The notes under the pieces: model-generated
Seen by the model: the letters and a program-made list of their open reading frames with translations, nothing else
What the model was told of the DNA's origin: nothing
Databases searched by the model: none
Program-made: the position numbers and the translations under genes
Shown: positions 1-10,228 of the stretch, one piece after another
How the letters are laid out: every line of letters starts with the position of its first letter
Numbering within the stretch: the stretch's first letter is position 1
Origin: Pyrus communis
Lineage: Eukaryota; Streptophyta; Magnoliopsida; Rosales; Rosaceae
Reading direction: 5' to 3'
NCBI RefSeq assembly: GCF_963583255.1
Contig: NC_084804.1
Location: 25,361,061 to 25,425,060 of the forward strand
Length of the DNA: 64,000 bases

Positions 1-927
1 ATTGCGTTTCATAAGTTGTGATTCAATTTGTTTAACCGTTTGATTGATAACTTATTTATGTATGTTTATTGAGAGTGCACGCTTAATTTTCATGCATGAA
101 TATGACGCTAGAATATAAGTGAGTTTCACCTAATAGTTACGAACTTATATTCACAAGTAGTGGAGGTTGCTTATAAACAATCGCGTTAAACGAATTCTTG
201 GCATAAGTTTCATGCGTATTCCATAGTAACGAATGCCTCGTCAACACTTATAATTTTCATTGAACTTAATGATCTTTGTTGAATGTCTCTATCATGCGTA
301 TTCCATAGTTAGGGACTTTGATTAAGAATAATTTGGTTGTAATGTGTATTCCATTCAATCCAACGAATTTAGGGAAATCTGAAAGTTAAGTTAAGCGGAC
401 CTAATTAACTTGGAGCATTGAGTTTCACAACTTATCGAAAGACCAACTGAGAATCAATATTGTATGCAAGTGTAACATGTGTGGAGAAGAACCCCTTGGC
501 TATTCCATCATCCATATTTTCATCACATTCATATTTACATTTTGCCTTTAATTATATTCTGTCAATTTAATTTAATATCGTCCAAACACATTTCCCCCAT
601 ATTTCGTTGAGTCTTAATCATTCGTATTTGTTTTATTTTTGTATCTTTAAGCTTTTGGAGTCATAAACAGTTTCAAATTCGTCTAAATCAAGTTCTAGTT
701 TCTATTTGAGTCAGTTTGATTGTTTTAGGCAGTTTGAGTTTTTTCAAAGCCATTCTGAGTCATAGTAGTCTTGTTAAGAGTATTTACATTTAGTTTTTGT
801 GTTTTAAAGTCAATTCAAATTAGATTAGCACCCCTAGTTAATCCCCGGTTAGAACGATCCCTACTTACATCATTACTACAATTGTCACAAATAGGGTTTA
901 GTTTGTGTGCGTATAATACTCGCATCA
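1..927 (+). repeat. LTR P, 3' part (Athila-type, sense orientation)
   Basis: Right-hand part of an LTR that begins left of the window. It ends with the family terminus (GTGTGCGTATAATACTCGCATCA region, last bases 921-927) and is followed directly by gag sequence of element E in the opposite strand. The exact LTR end shows that it is the right end of an insertion into E. The expected target duplication is GAAGT (928-932), and its partner lies outside the window. Whether P is a solo LTR or the 3' LTR of a full element cannot be seen. Confidence 0.85.
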
Positions 928-1321
928 GAAGTTAGTAATTGAAAATTTTGGTCATTATCTATGGACGAACCTGATTTGGGTTGTGTAGGTTGTGCTTGGG
1001 GTGGTGTGGGTGCATATGGCCTTTGGTAGAACCCCGAAGGTTGCTGCCTAAATGTGCTTTGTTGTTGGGGTTGTTGTGGCTCCCTCCATTTGAAATTTGG
1101 ATGATCTCTCCAACCGGGATTGTATGTGTTAGAGAAAGGATCATTCCTTGGTTGGTTTTGGTTCCCATAACCCACGGCATTGGCAGATTCCCACCCTCCG
1201 TTCTCAATCAATTGAGGGCACTTGTCCGTGAGATGTCCATTCATGGAACACACGCCACAAACAGCCACATTTTGCACCTTTGGTATTTCAACCACCTGCG
1301 AAAGAAGAGAAGTAAGATTAG
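928..1321 (-). pseudogene. Element E gag, distal fragment with zinc knuckle
   Basis: Piece of an Athila-type Gag read on the minus strand. It holds a CCHC zinc knuckle (CGVCSMNGHLTDKC, Cx2Cx4Hx4C), which in this family binds element RNA in the virus-like particle, followed by the WESANA and [17 protein letters not shown] stretches also present in the intact element A. It continues the E gag start at 29936-30853: both ends carry ATTAG, and the two pieces are in one reading frame once the 28.6-kb insertion is subtracted. At 927 it is cut again by LTR P. The apparent longer open frame here runs into LTR sequence on both sides, so it is not a separate gene. Confidence 0.85.
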
Positions 1322-2081
1322 TGATGCGAGATTTATACGCACACAAATTAAACCCTCTTTTTGACAATTGTAGTACGTATGTAAGTAGGGATCGTTCTGG
1401 ACCGGGGATTAGGAGGGATTGTTAATCACTTGGATTTGTCTCAAAAACGTAAAAACACAAAATAAAATACTATACTAGACTCAAATATTGCAAAACTAAA
1501 CTTTAAAACACTAAAACAAACCAAAAGACTCAAACAGTACCCAAAGCACTCGAAACTGCCTTAAAAACACTTTCTGGGCAGTTTTGAGCACCTTGAGTAC
1601 TTTGGACGAATTTGGGAAACAAAATGAATCAAAACACTTATAAACACAAACTAAATGTATTTCTAACTAATCTAACACTTTAAAATAAATGGGGGATTGG
1701 TTTTGGATGAATTTGAAAACAAAACAAAAACTTGGAAACAAAACAGATTGTAAAACGAAGAATGATGAGAAACTAGTTAGAGGGTTCCTTATCCACACAT
1801 GAACGTAAGCATATAATTTGACTCCCAGTTATGACTTCAACAAACGATGAATGACAATGCTCCAAGTTAATTAGGTTCGCTTAAACTAACTTTCAGATTT
1901 CCCTAGATTCATTGGATTGAATGGAATACGCATTACAACCAAATTATTCCTAATCAAAGTCCCTAACCATGGAATACGCATGATAGAGACATTCAACAAA
2001 GATCATTAAGTTCAACGGAAATCATAAACATCGACTAGGCATTCATAACTATGGAATATGCATGTTAATCCAGCCTAGGGT
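1322..2081 (-). repeat. LTR H, left part
   Basis: Minus-oriented Athila LTR beginning TGATGCGAGATTTATACG at its outer end. It is interrupted at 2081 by element C (duplication AGGGT) and resumes at 28057. The outer target duplication is ATTAG at 1317-1321 and 29936-29940. No PBS, PPT or coding sequence of its own is visible, so H behaves as a solo (recombined) LTR sitting inside the E gag gene. Confidence 0.85.
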
Positions 2082-2301
2082 TGATAGGAGCATATTTATG
2101 CTACTTAGTTGTGTTGTTTCCTTACACTTAGTGAGTTAATTACTATGTATTTCAGTCTTTTAAAGTATTTTCGTGTGTTTTTAGGTCCTAATGGCAAAAG
2201 GAGCAAGAAAGTGCATTTTGAGGCTATTTGGAACATTTTTGGGCATGGATTGGATAGCTTAATCATGTAGCAATGAGGATGGACGAAATTGAAGACTAGA
2301 T
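2082..2301 (+). repeat. Element C 5' LTR remnant
   Basis: 220 bp nearly identical to the first part of the C 3' LTR at 27512 (one mismatch seen, GAACATTT against GAGCATTT). At about 2301 it jumps into leader sequence (TTAGCAACTTTGCTAATCCC) that normally follows the PBS. The rest of the LTR and the PBS are deleted. Confidence 0.85.
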
Positions 2302-2452
2302 TAGCAACTTTGCTAATCCCTTGGTTCTTTTCTTTTTGGTTTAGTTGTTTCCGTTTTAGTTTCTAACTTAGTGTTGTTTTCTTTGTTTGTTGTTACTTTT
2401 GATATTTGATTTAGTTCTCTTTCTTTGATTTTAGGTACTAGAGAAGTAAGAT
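2302..2452 (+). other. Element C leader with stem-loop
   Basis: Untranslated leader. Its first bases, GATTAGCAACTTTGCTAATC, form an inverted repeat (stem GATTAGCAA / TTGCTAATC). The same structure follows the PBS in A, M and, interrupted, in E. The remainder is T-rich and runs to the mini-gag ATG. Confidence 0.7.
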
Positions 2453-3841
2453 ATGGATTTTGCTAGCATTCAAGCTCAATTGGCAAATCTTACTTCTCAA
2501 TTGTCGCCGTATGCCGAACGGACCACAATGCAGAGTGTCCCTACATTTGGTGCTTCATATAGGCAAGGATTTCAAGCCAATCAATGTCCACAAAGAGATT
2601 GGAAGGATCATTCAAACTCTATGTGGTGGGAAGCTCAACAAGTTCAACGTGAAGCATATTGGCAGCCATATGAGGAGTTCTATTCAAGACCTATGCAGCC
2701 ACCTCAACTTCATATGCAATATGCTCAATCAAATTCAAGTTCGTCAATAGATTATAATCAAATTCTTAATGAATTAAATTCTTTGGTGCAGGGGTCACAA
2801 AATCAAGCCAATGAGGCTCAACAAGAAGCATATTGGCAACCATATGAGGAGTTCTATACAACACCTATGCAGCAACCACAACCTCCCCCACAACAATTCC
2901 AATCAAGTTCAAGTATGTCCATGGATAATGATAAAAATTTTCAACTACTAGCCTCTTTGACGCAGGACGAACAAAATCAAGACAAGAAGTTGGGTAAATT
3001 GGAGGAGCAAATTGGGCAGATTATGGAGTTCATGAAACAAATTCAAGAGCAAAGTGAACTCTCCAACTCAACTATTGAAAACTCGAAGGAAGATTTTGAA
3101 ATCCATAATGCTATCACTTTGGGAAGTGCTATGGAGGTTGGAGCTGACCTAATAATGTCCAAACATAGCCTAGAAGTGGATGAGGAGCTGCTAATTGAGG
3201 AGGAGGAAGAAGACATGCACACGGCAAGGGTAGAACAACCCTTGCCGCAGCCCCCTAAGCCCTCTAAATCACCCACCACAAGTAAGGACGTCCCAATTCC
3301 ATGTTATTTTGATGTTATTCCACCCAATGTCCCTTTTCCTAGCAGGTTTTTGATTCCCAACCAAGAAGAGAGTAAAAAGGACATCGTGGAAGCCTTCCCA
3401 AAGGTGCAAAATGCTATTCCAATTCTTGGTGCAACACAGCAAGTTTTAGATGGTGTTGAATTCTTCAAAGGACTTTGTACACCAAGAAGAATGATTCAAG
3501 AGAAGGTAGTGGCTGGAGAAGATGTAGAAGGCATCAAAGAGGACATATTTGAAACCACAAAACCCAAAGAAGTTGAATTTGATGACATTGGACAAGTCAT
3601 AACCATCACATGCAATCTGGCCAAGTCCAATATCCCTGAAACTTTCAAAGGAGTGGTGTTTGTCATTGAGTTCTTGTCGGACAAAACAAGTAAGTCATCT
3701 TCTCCAAATTCCATTACATTTTATACTAACTGGCTGATTTTGATGAATCAGGCACCTACACTAGAATTCAAACCAATGCCGGTTCACTTCAAGTATCACC
3801 TTCCATTCAAGGATCCATTCTATGCCGTGGGCTCCAAATGA
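2453..3841 (+). CDS. Mini-gag protein of element C (462 aa, non-autonomous)
   Basis: Open frame from ATG to stop. It lacks the capsid-type Gag domain, zinc knuckle, protease and polymerase of the intact element. It starts near the Gag segment QVANLTS (here AQLANLTS) and keeps SMWWEAQQ-like and QIGQI segments, an acidic stretch, PPNVPFPSRF, and then jumps to the pre-RT segment APTLEFKPMPVHFKY. It ends at AVGSK, matching the normal Gag-Pol C-terminus. Only the inside of a Gag-Pol gene has therefore been lost. A motif YWQPYEEFY is present twice. Parallel copies are at 10243-11364 and 50547-51578. Function is unknown; it could be a trans-mobilised relic or a protein acting on the particles of the autonomous element. 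A possible intron lies at 3690-3751. Confidence 0.75.
   Translation: MDFASIQAQLANLTSQLSPYAERTTMQSVPTFGASYRQGFQANQCPQRDWKDHSNSMWWEAQQVQREAYWQPYEEFYSRPMQPPQLHMQYAQSNSSSSIDYNQILNELNSLVQGSQNQANEAQQEAYWQPYEEFYTTPMQQPQPPPQQFQSSSSMSMDNDKNFQLLASLTQDEQNQDKKLGKLEEQIGQIMEFMKQIQEQSELSNSTIENSKEDFEIHNAITLGSAMEVGADLIMSKHSLEVDEELLIEEEEEDMHTARVEQPLPQPPKPSKSPTTSKDVPIPCYFDVIPPNVPFPSRFLIPNQEESKKDIVEAFPKVQNAIPILGATQQVLDGVEFFKGLCTPRRMIQEKVVAGEDVEGIKEDIFETTKPKEVEFDDIGQVITITCNLAKSNIPETFKGVVFVIEFLSDKTSKSSSPNSITFYTNWLILMNQAPTLEFKPMPVHFKYHLPFKDPFYAVGSK
3690..3751 (+). other. Intron-like segment in mini-gag C (62 nt, phase 1)
   Basis: Donor AA|GTAAGT, branch-like TATACTAAC, acceptor GAATCAG|G. It lies at the same place, before the APTLEFKP segment, as in A, B, D and M. 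The frame also reads through it unspliced. The length is 2 mod 3, so splicing would change frame. Confidence 0.55.
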
Positions 3842-3930
3842 GGATAAGAAGAAGGTTCGTCCGGCTGCACGACGTTAAAGAAAGCGCTTCTTGGGAGGCA
3901 ACCCATGCATTCAACGAGAGAGGATGTGGG
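3842..3930 (+). other. Conserved block after the stop codon (element C)
   Basis: Contains TCGTCCGGCTGCACGACG and CTTGGGAGGCAACCCATGC shortly after the stop. The same block follows the Gag-Pol stop of A (about 18352-18406, minus strand) and the D frame (42389-42446). TGGG/CCCA can pair around AGGCAA. B is inserted at the end of this stretch (duplication GTGGG). Confidence 0.7.
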
Positions 3931-4863
3931 TGGTGCGAGATTTATACGCGCATAAATTAAACCCTCTTTTTGACAATTGTAGTAATGATGTAAGTAGGGA
4001 TCGTTCTGGACCGGGGATTAGGAGGGATTGTTAATCACTTGGATTTGACTCAAAAACATAAAAACGTAATATAAAACACTAAACTAGACTCAAAGAATGT
4101 AAAACTAAACTTTAAAACACTAAGACAAACCAAAGACTCAAAATGCTTTTAAAAACACAAACTAAAATGATTTCTAACTAAATTGACATTAAAGTAAAGG
4201 GGGATTTAAGTTTATACGAAATTAAATTAAATGAACAAATTAAAACAGAATGTAAATATGAAATTGATGAAATAGAATGGATGAATGCTAGCTAAGGGGG
4301 TCATCTCCACATATGTTACACTTGCATAATAAAAAGATTTCCAATTGCATTTCAATAAATTATGAAACTCATCACCCCGGGTTAATTAGGTCCGCTTAAA
4401 TTAACCTTCAAATCTTCCTAACGTTATTGAATTGGATGATTGCATACGACAACCCAAAACATTCCCCACAAGTCCCCTACATGATTGCATAATAGAGATA
4501 CAAGCAAGAATCATTACGCTCTATGAAGATTATAAGTGTTGACGAGGCATTCGTTACTATGATTGCATGAAACTCGTGCCAAGAATTCATTTAACGCGAT
4601 TGTTTATAAGCAACCTCCACTACTTGTGAATATAAGTTCATAACGATTAGGTGGAACTCACTTATATTCTAGCGTCATATTCATGCATGAAAATTAAGCG
4701 TGCACTCTCAATAAACATACATAAATAAGTTATCAATCAAACGGTTAAACAAATTGAATTCACAACTTATGAAACGCAATTAGAAGTAATCAAATCAAAA
4801 TGCAAGCATAAACATTTATTTCGAATTACCCCCTAGCTAAAGGGGGTTTAGTTCCTCATAACT

Positions 4864-5060
4864 TTGAAATCAAAGAAACACCTAAACATTCCAACAACTC
4901 AAACTTGAATTGTATGAACGTTTAGGCACTCTTTTCTTCCATTACTCATACGTACAAAACAAAGAGAATTGAATTTAAACATTGAAATCAAAGAAACACC
5001 TAAACATTCCAACAACTCAAACTTGAATTGTATGAATGTTTAGGCCCTCTTATCTTCCTC
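4864..5060 (-). repeat. 118-bp tandem duplication inside the LTR
   Basis: Two adjacent copies of a unit running from TTGAAATCAAAGAAACACC to the CGTTTAGGC...CTC region. The same doubled unit is seen in the other B LTR (about 12416-12612), H, G, I, O and the M 3' LTR, while J has one copy. It lies in the presumed R/U5 side of the LTR. Confidence 0.75.
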
Positions 5061-5799
5061 GTTGTTGTAGCACAAGGTCTAAGGTGAGGTTTGGGGAATT
5101 ATGGAAATGGATGAGGAATGGTGGAAGGGGGACTCACGGTTTTGGATTCTAAGGGGAAGTGTTTGTGTTAGTTGTGGTGTGAGAAATGGAGAGATGGAGT
5201 GGGGAGTGAATGCAAGGGTATTTATAGGAGGAGTGGAGATGTATATGGCTATTTGTTTAAGGTGTTTGTGTGGAGGAATGATGGAGAATTGCATGTGGAA
5301 TGGCTGCAATGATGAAGAATGAAAGCTGGAAAATAAAAGGGAAAGCTGGAAATTTGAAAATGCAAATGGGAATCCTGAAATGCAAAGGTGGCCACGGTTT
5401 TGAGTGTGTTTTGTGTTGGAAATGCATGTGAATGCATGTGAATGTTGTTTGTGTGAAGTGTGTGTGGGTTAAAGAGTGAATGGTGGTGTAATGATGAAGT
5501 GTGATGGCTGAAAATGTCAAGGGAAATGCATGTGATTGCATGGCAAAGAATTTCAGGATGCATGTGTGTTGATTTAATGGAGGAACAAGTGCATGTGTTG
5601 AATTGGTGGTGCATGTGATTAAAGATGGAGAAGGTGGTGTAATGATGAAGTGGAATGGCTGAAAATGCAAAGGGGAGTGAAGGCCACGGCAAAGGTGTTT
5701 TGGTGCATGTGTTGGCTGTTTTGTTTGTTGGTTAAAGCTTGTGTTTGCATGTGAATGTTGTTTGTGTGAAGTGTGTGTGAATGTGCATGTGTTTTAAAG

Positions 5800-6050
5800 A
5801 ATGAATGGTGGTATAATGATGAAGTGTGATGAGTGATAAGTGTATGATATGTTGAGTGATATGTTGAGTGATAAATGAATGATATGTTGAGTGATAAGAT
5901 AAGTGGTTATTGATATGTAGATGAATGAATGATATGATAAGTAATAAATGAATGATAAGTGGTTATTGATATGTAGATGAATGAATGATATGATAAGTAA
6001 TAAATGAATGATATGTGGTGATGATAAGATAAGTGTATGATATGATAAGT
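5800..6050. repeat. ATGA-rich low-complexity repeat in LTR
   Basis: Repeats of ATGAATGATATG and GTTGAGTGATA type. The partner LTR of the same element (13370-13545) is 68 bp shorter here through two indels of about 12 and 56 bp, as expected for slippage. Confidence 0.8.
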
Positions 6051-6378
6051 GGTGAATGAAGGAGTGGAATGTTGGAATGTTATGCACGACTAAGGATATA
6101 GGAAAGGTTTAAATATCCTAAAACTAAAGGGAACAAGGTTCCAACACTTTGGTCTTCAATTAGGTTTTCAATTTCGTCCAACACTTTGGCTCCAAGCATA
6201 AGCTTTCCATCCTTAGCCCAAAAGTGCTCCAAAAGTCTCCAAAATGCATCTTTTTGCTCCTTTAGCCCTTTCGACCTACAAACACACGAAAATAGCTTAA
6301 AGTACTAAAATAACTAAAGAAACATAACGTAAATGCACGAGAACAAGCCATTTAAGTCGCATGAATATGCTCCTATCA

Positions 6379-6396
6379 AATACCCCCACACTTATC
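6379..6396 (-). other. Element B polypurine tract
   Basis: AATACCCCCACACTTATC on the plus strand is AAGTGTGGGGG in element sense, directly next to the 3' LTR. This is the expected plus-strand primer site. Confidence 0.85.
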
Positions 6397-8175
6397 TTTT
6401 GCTAGTCCTCGAGCAAAACAGAAAGAAAAACAAAACAAAACCAAACGAAACAAAACAAGTAAAACACAACCTAAACCTTCCAACAACCGTCTTAGGGATT
6501 TCCAAAGCACATGACAAGTTAAAAATCATCATTCCCACAGATTTTTGCCATCATTACACTTAAGTACATTCTTAATCATAGTCACCACATACTAGTTCAC
6601 AATTAAGCATTTAAAACACATTTCGAAAGTAGTAACATGCCTTAGAGAAATTGCTCAAATCCTTACAAGATATGCACTCGTTTTTCACACAGATTTTCTG
6701 ACTACACACCCTACACTAGTTATATGTGAGAAGATTGATGTAAACATGTAGACGAACACTCACATATGTTATAACAAGGAAAGCATTTTCTGGATTTACG
6801 ATAATGACATGAATATGATCTCATGAATGGAATGCTACTACTTAGAATGAGAACCAGTGATTCCATAAGCTCATATCAATTTCAAACTCCACATTATTGA
6901 ACACATAACGATCAAGATAGAAGTCAAAGGGGTGTAACGGGGCTAAAGGTGTTTGGCTAACAAAGAAGGTATATGGAAAACAAAGGTTCTTAAAGAAATA
7001 GCGAGCAAAGCATTTGAATTAACGTAGAATTCACTTTTGAATGAAAACTCAACTTTTGAACAACAAGGGGGAACAAGCTCTTTTTTCTTTCTTTCTTTCT
7101 TTTCTTTTCTGTTTTTTTTCTTTTTCATATGTTTTTCACAATTTTTTTCTTTTCTTTTGACTCTCAAAACATACATAAACGCTTAAGAACAAAACATTAT
7201 CCCCCACACTCATTTTCTTTCATAATGTACTCAAAAGGAATTCATTTAAGTCATGTTCACTATCATTTAAGAACAAGGGTGTGGACTGTCCTACACTAGG
7301 CTAGGTAAGGGGTGATGTGGTTAGCAAAGAAAATAGGCTAAACGAGGCTCAACGGGGTTAAAACTAATATATACGAAATATGGGAAGTAAGGCTATTTGG
7401 CTATGGTGGCAACTACACAACTTCATCTTGATATATGTTATGCAATTTCAATGTCATGCTTTGAATGAAACGGATATAAGTTCTAGCATTTAGTTCTATC
7501 ATGATACAATTGCATTCTAAGTAGCAACCAAGCAAGGAATAATGAGATCATTCAACAACTTTAGAAAACAAAGAATCACAGAAAATAACTCTCCAAAGAA
7601 GGTAATGTCTCGAGTCTCACAGGGTTGTAGCGTTTGTTTGAGTTCCTTCCTTCAAGCATGTTACAAAAACGAATTTTTCTTTTATGATTGCATGTGAAGT
7701 CATACATTATAACCATAACTAAGCATAAACCAAGAGTAAATCAAACTTTTCTCTATGTTCATAACTCTTTTTAACAGTCATGCAATTACAAACCAAATCC
7801 TTATCATTGTGTTGGAAGGTACCCTAAGACACAAACTCACAAAAACGACTCAAAACACTCTTTTTAGGCTTTTCAAAACAATTTTTCAAATTTTTATGTG
7901 CTTTTCGGAGTTATAAAAACAAAACATACTAAAACACTCTAAAACAACTTAAAAACACCTTAAAACAGCAAGGAACAACATTTGAAGTTATGGGTGATAA
8001 AATCCCACGAATTTGCATTAACAACATTAGTTACCCCCCCACACTTAAATCAAACATTGTCCTCAATGTTTTAAGCATAGATTCACACAAAACATAAGTA
8101 AACACACAAACAACAACTAACATACTAAACATGGCAGAATGTAATTAACAAAGAGAAGAGTTTAGAGACGCAAAT
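6397..8175 (-). other. Element B 3' non-coding region
   Basis: No supported gene. It contains two further PPT-like motifs: CCCCCCCACACTT at about 8034-8046 and CCCCCACACT at about 7201-7210. It also has a pyrimidine tract (element-sense purine tract) at 7080-7160. The layout is the same in A, C and M. There is no env-like frame. Confidence 0.75.
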
Positions 8176-9233
8176 CTGGTTATAGAGTGTAAATTCCATC
8201 TTCTCCTTGGTAATTGCAATGAGGCTTTTGATCTTTGTGATTCCACAGGCTTACTCTTGAACTGGTTTCTGCCCATCGTTGATTTTCCTTTGTGCTACTT
8301 CTTGAACTGGGCAGCAGGATGGTTCTTTTGGTCTCCCCCTAAGGTCTGAGCTTACCCCTTTGGTCTGTTTCTTTGTTCAATCTTTCCAATTCGTATTGAA
8401 AAGGGTTGGAGGATAACTCAGCCTATGTTTGTCTCCACATGCTTCAATGTATCATTTTCACTTGCCTTACTCGCTCCCCTTTGCAGAAGTGGTCCCTTCT
8501 CCGGAAGTGTATCAACCGTTGAAGATGACTACTCGAGAGCAACGCTAGGTAAGCAATCAGGAATAGATTCCAGGCAGTTGGCTCCAGATCGGAAGATTGA
8601 CTCCAAGTGCCGGCTGATTGGTTCTTTTACTTTGCCATGCGAGTAAGAACAAGGACAAAGAAAAAGACAGGGAAAGAGCATGATATGAGATACTTTTTCT
8701 TTTGACCTTGATGATATGAGATACCTTTGCTTTGAAGAAGCGGTGAATGAATCAACACATGCTTCAATCCGCCGTTTCCTCCTGGGTCATATGTACTCCA
8801 GGCATCTGGTATCATCTTTGGGGAAGAAGAAAGAATTGAGTATTTTGAAAGGCTTTGCTGGGAGTGCGCCCTCAGAGGTGAGGGAGAGTTGGGCATTTTC
8901 TTCAGGTTTGCCCTGCCATAAAAGACGAAGGTCGACATATATAGAGATAATATCAAGTGGTGGTACTTTTTACCTTTGTCGACAAACGTTTTGATCCCGC
9001 AACTCCGGCTTTTTGAAATAGTGGCGCCTCTTCGATCTTTGAATTCGGCTCTTCGATTTCTGAGCAGGCGCCCCTTCGATTTCTGAACGACGCCCCTTCG
9101 CTTTCTGAACGACAAGTGGTAGTGCAGATGCGGCTCCTTTTGACAAAGCTGCACGCGTTTTCTGAAAAGCAGAGAAAGCGTCGCCGAACTTTGCGCTTGT
9201 CGGCTAAAGATATGTAGTTGCGGTGATGGCCTC

Positions 9234-9371
9234 CACGTGTTGTCTGAAAAGAAGAAATCTTTTGACAAAGTTGAACGCGTCTTCTGAAAAGCCGAGAAAG
9301 CGTCGCCAAAATTACGCCGAAAAATCCGGCTCTTTGAATCGGTGGACGCGTTGCCTTGGCTTTTTATAGAG
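9234..9371 (+). promoter_or_regulatory. Putative ORF2 promoter (G-box and TATA)
   Basis: CACGTG at 9234-9239 and TTTTTATAGAG at 9361-9371, about 120 bp before the ORF2 ATG. Both are conserved in the M copy (CACGTG at 52590-52595, TATA-like at about 52457-52468, reverse strand). Upstream lies an imperfect direct repeat of the type TTTTGACAAAG..CTGAAAAGC.GAGAAAGCGTCGCC, seen at about 9136-9195 and 9252-9308. Promoter function is inferred. Confidence 0.45.
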
Positions 9372-9488
9372 CTATCAATCACCCCAACATACACACTCTG
9401 AAGATTTCCCATTCCTGAAACTCGACTCCGGCCCTTTGTGAAATTTTTAACTCCATCCACCCCTTCTCTTTGAATACTTTTGAAAAAA

Positions 9489-10160
9489 ATGGCAAACTCA
9501 TCGAACCTTAGCTTAGATTTGAGTCTCAGCAGCGATCCGGTTGCGCCCCGTCAAGGTAATGTATGGCGCCCTTCTTTTTTATCTTCTAACGGTCCTCTTT
9601 CAGGTGAAGACTCTGTGATGCAGGACGCCACAACAGCTACAATAGTAGCTAAAAACCTCCTCACTCCAAAAGATAGTAGGCTGCTGTCAGGACGGTCCGA
9701 TGAGTTGGCCGTTCAAGAGTCCCTCGCACTTAGTGTTCAGTGTGCGAGCTCTGTGTCCAACATGGGCCTACGCCTGCTTGCCCGCTCCCGTCAGGTGGAA
9801 TCGTTGATGGCAGAGGTGGAAAGACTTAAGCAAGAGATCCAGCAGCTTAAGTACGAGAATAGAAGTTTGCATGTGCTTGCAAATAACTATTCGTCGGGGA
9901 TGAAGAGGAAGCTTGATGAGCTGCAAGAATCTGAGGGTCGAATTCACAGTGACCGTCAAAGGCTTGCGTCTTATCTCCAGAGGCACCTTTTTCCTGGGTC
10001 ATCCAGCGCTTGGCCAAGTATTGAGGCCTGGAATGCTCTAGCTCCGATGCCTCCCGTTCCGATGCCTTCCGCTTCGATGCCTCCCGCTTCTATGCCTTCC
10101 GCTTCTGCGCCTTCCGCTTCTGCGCCTCGTAGTGGGACTTCATGCAAACAACCTTTGTGA
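9489..10160 (+). CDS. ORF2: retrotransposon-borne leucine-zipper protein with EAR-like motif (223 aa)
   Basis: Starts at ATG 9489 (context AAAAATGGC); a TTG nine bases earlier is in frame but not a plausible plant start. The order is N-terminal NLSLDLSLSSD (LxLxLxL, residues 7-13, like an EAR repression motif), a central Ser/Leu-rich part (DSRLLSGRSDELAVQESL), and a coiled coil at about 95-155 with leucines at 106, 113, 120 and 127 in exact heptads. A basic KRK follows at 139-141, then a PMPSAS/PMPPAS-type tail from about 186. No basic DNA-binding region precedes the zipper. The frame is intact and is matched by 51652-52344 in M with 14 substitutions seen over the first 185 residues and a changed tail. 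It lies tail-to-tail with the mini-gag. The family is not recognised; a dimerising nuclear regulator is a guess from motifs. Confidence 0.7.
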   Translation: MANSSNLSLDLSLSSDPVAPRQGNVWRPSFLSSNGPLSGEDSVMQDATTATIVAKNLLTPKDSRLLSGRSDELAVQESLALSVQCASSVSNMGLRLLARSRQVESLMAEVERLKQEIQQLKYENRSLHVLANNYSSGMKRKLDELQESEGRIHSDRQRLASYLQRHLFPGSSSAWPSIEAWNALAPMPPVPMPSASMPPASMPSASAPSASAPRSGTSCKQPL

Positions 10161-10177
10161 AGCTCCACCTTTCTCCA

Positions 10178-10228
10178 TGTTTATTTTTTTTATTTTTTTT
10201 ATTTTTTTTATTTTTTTTTTATTTTTAT
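10178..10228 (-). repeat. A-rich tract between mini-gag and ORF2 (element B)
   Basis: T-rich on the plus strand, that is A-rich in mini-gag sense, just after the mini-gag stop. A matching tract is at 51589-51636 in M. It may be a remnant poly(A) tail at the fusion point or simple low complexity. Confidence 0.7.

Larger units (their letters stand above)
3931..6378 (-). repeat. Element B 3' LTR (2448 bp)
   Basis: Starts TGGTGCGAG and ends CTCCTATCA on the plus strand. It holds an in-line duplication (about 4864-5060, unit about 118 bp), a TATA-type box (TATTTATA, about 5218-5225, minus sense) and an ATGA-rich low-complexity zone (about 5800-6050). Several His/Ser-rich open frames across it are by-products of that composition. 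Confidence 0.92.

Noticed and set aside
5249..5692. His/Ser/Phe-rich frames in the LTRs (also 12801-13244, 46830-47417, 44412-44732, 57017-57337)
   Set aside because: They come from the CATGTG/ATGAATG-rich composition of the LTR U3 antisense strand, and copies vary by indels.
8627..9460. 277-aa antisense frame over the ORF2 upstream region
   Set aside because: The M counterpart is frameshifted and shorter, so the frame is not conserved. The stretch is better explained as upstream regulatory sequence.
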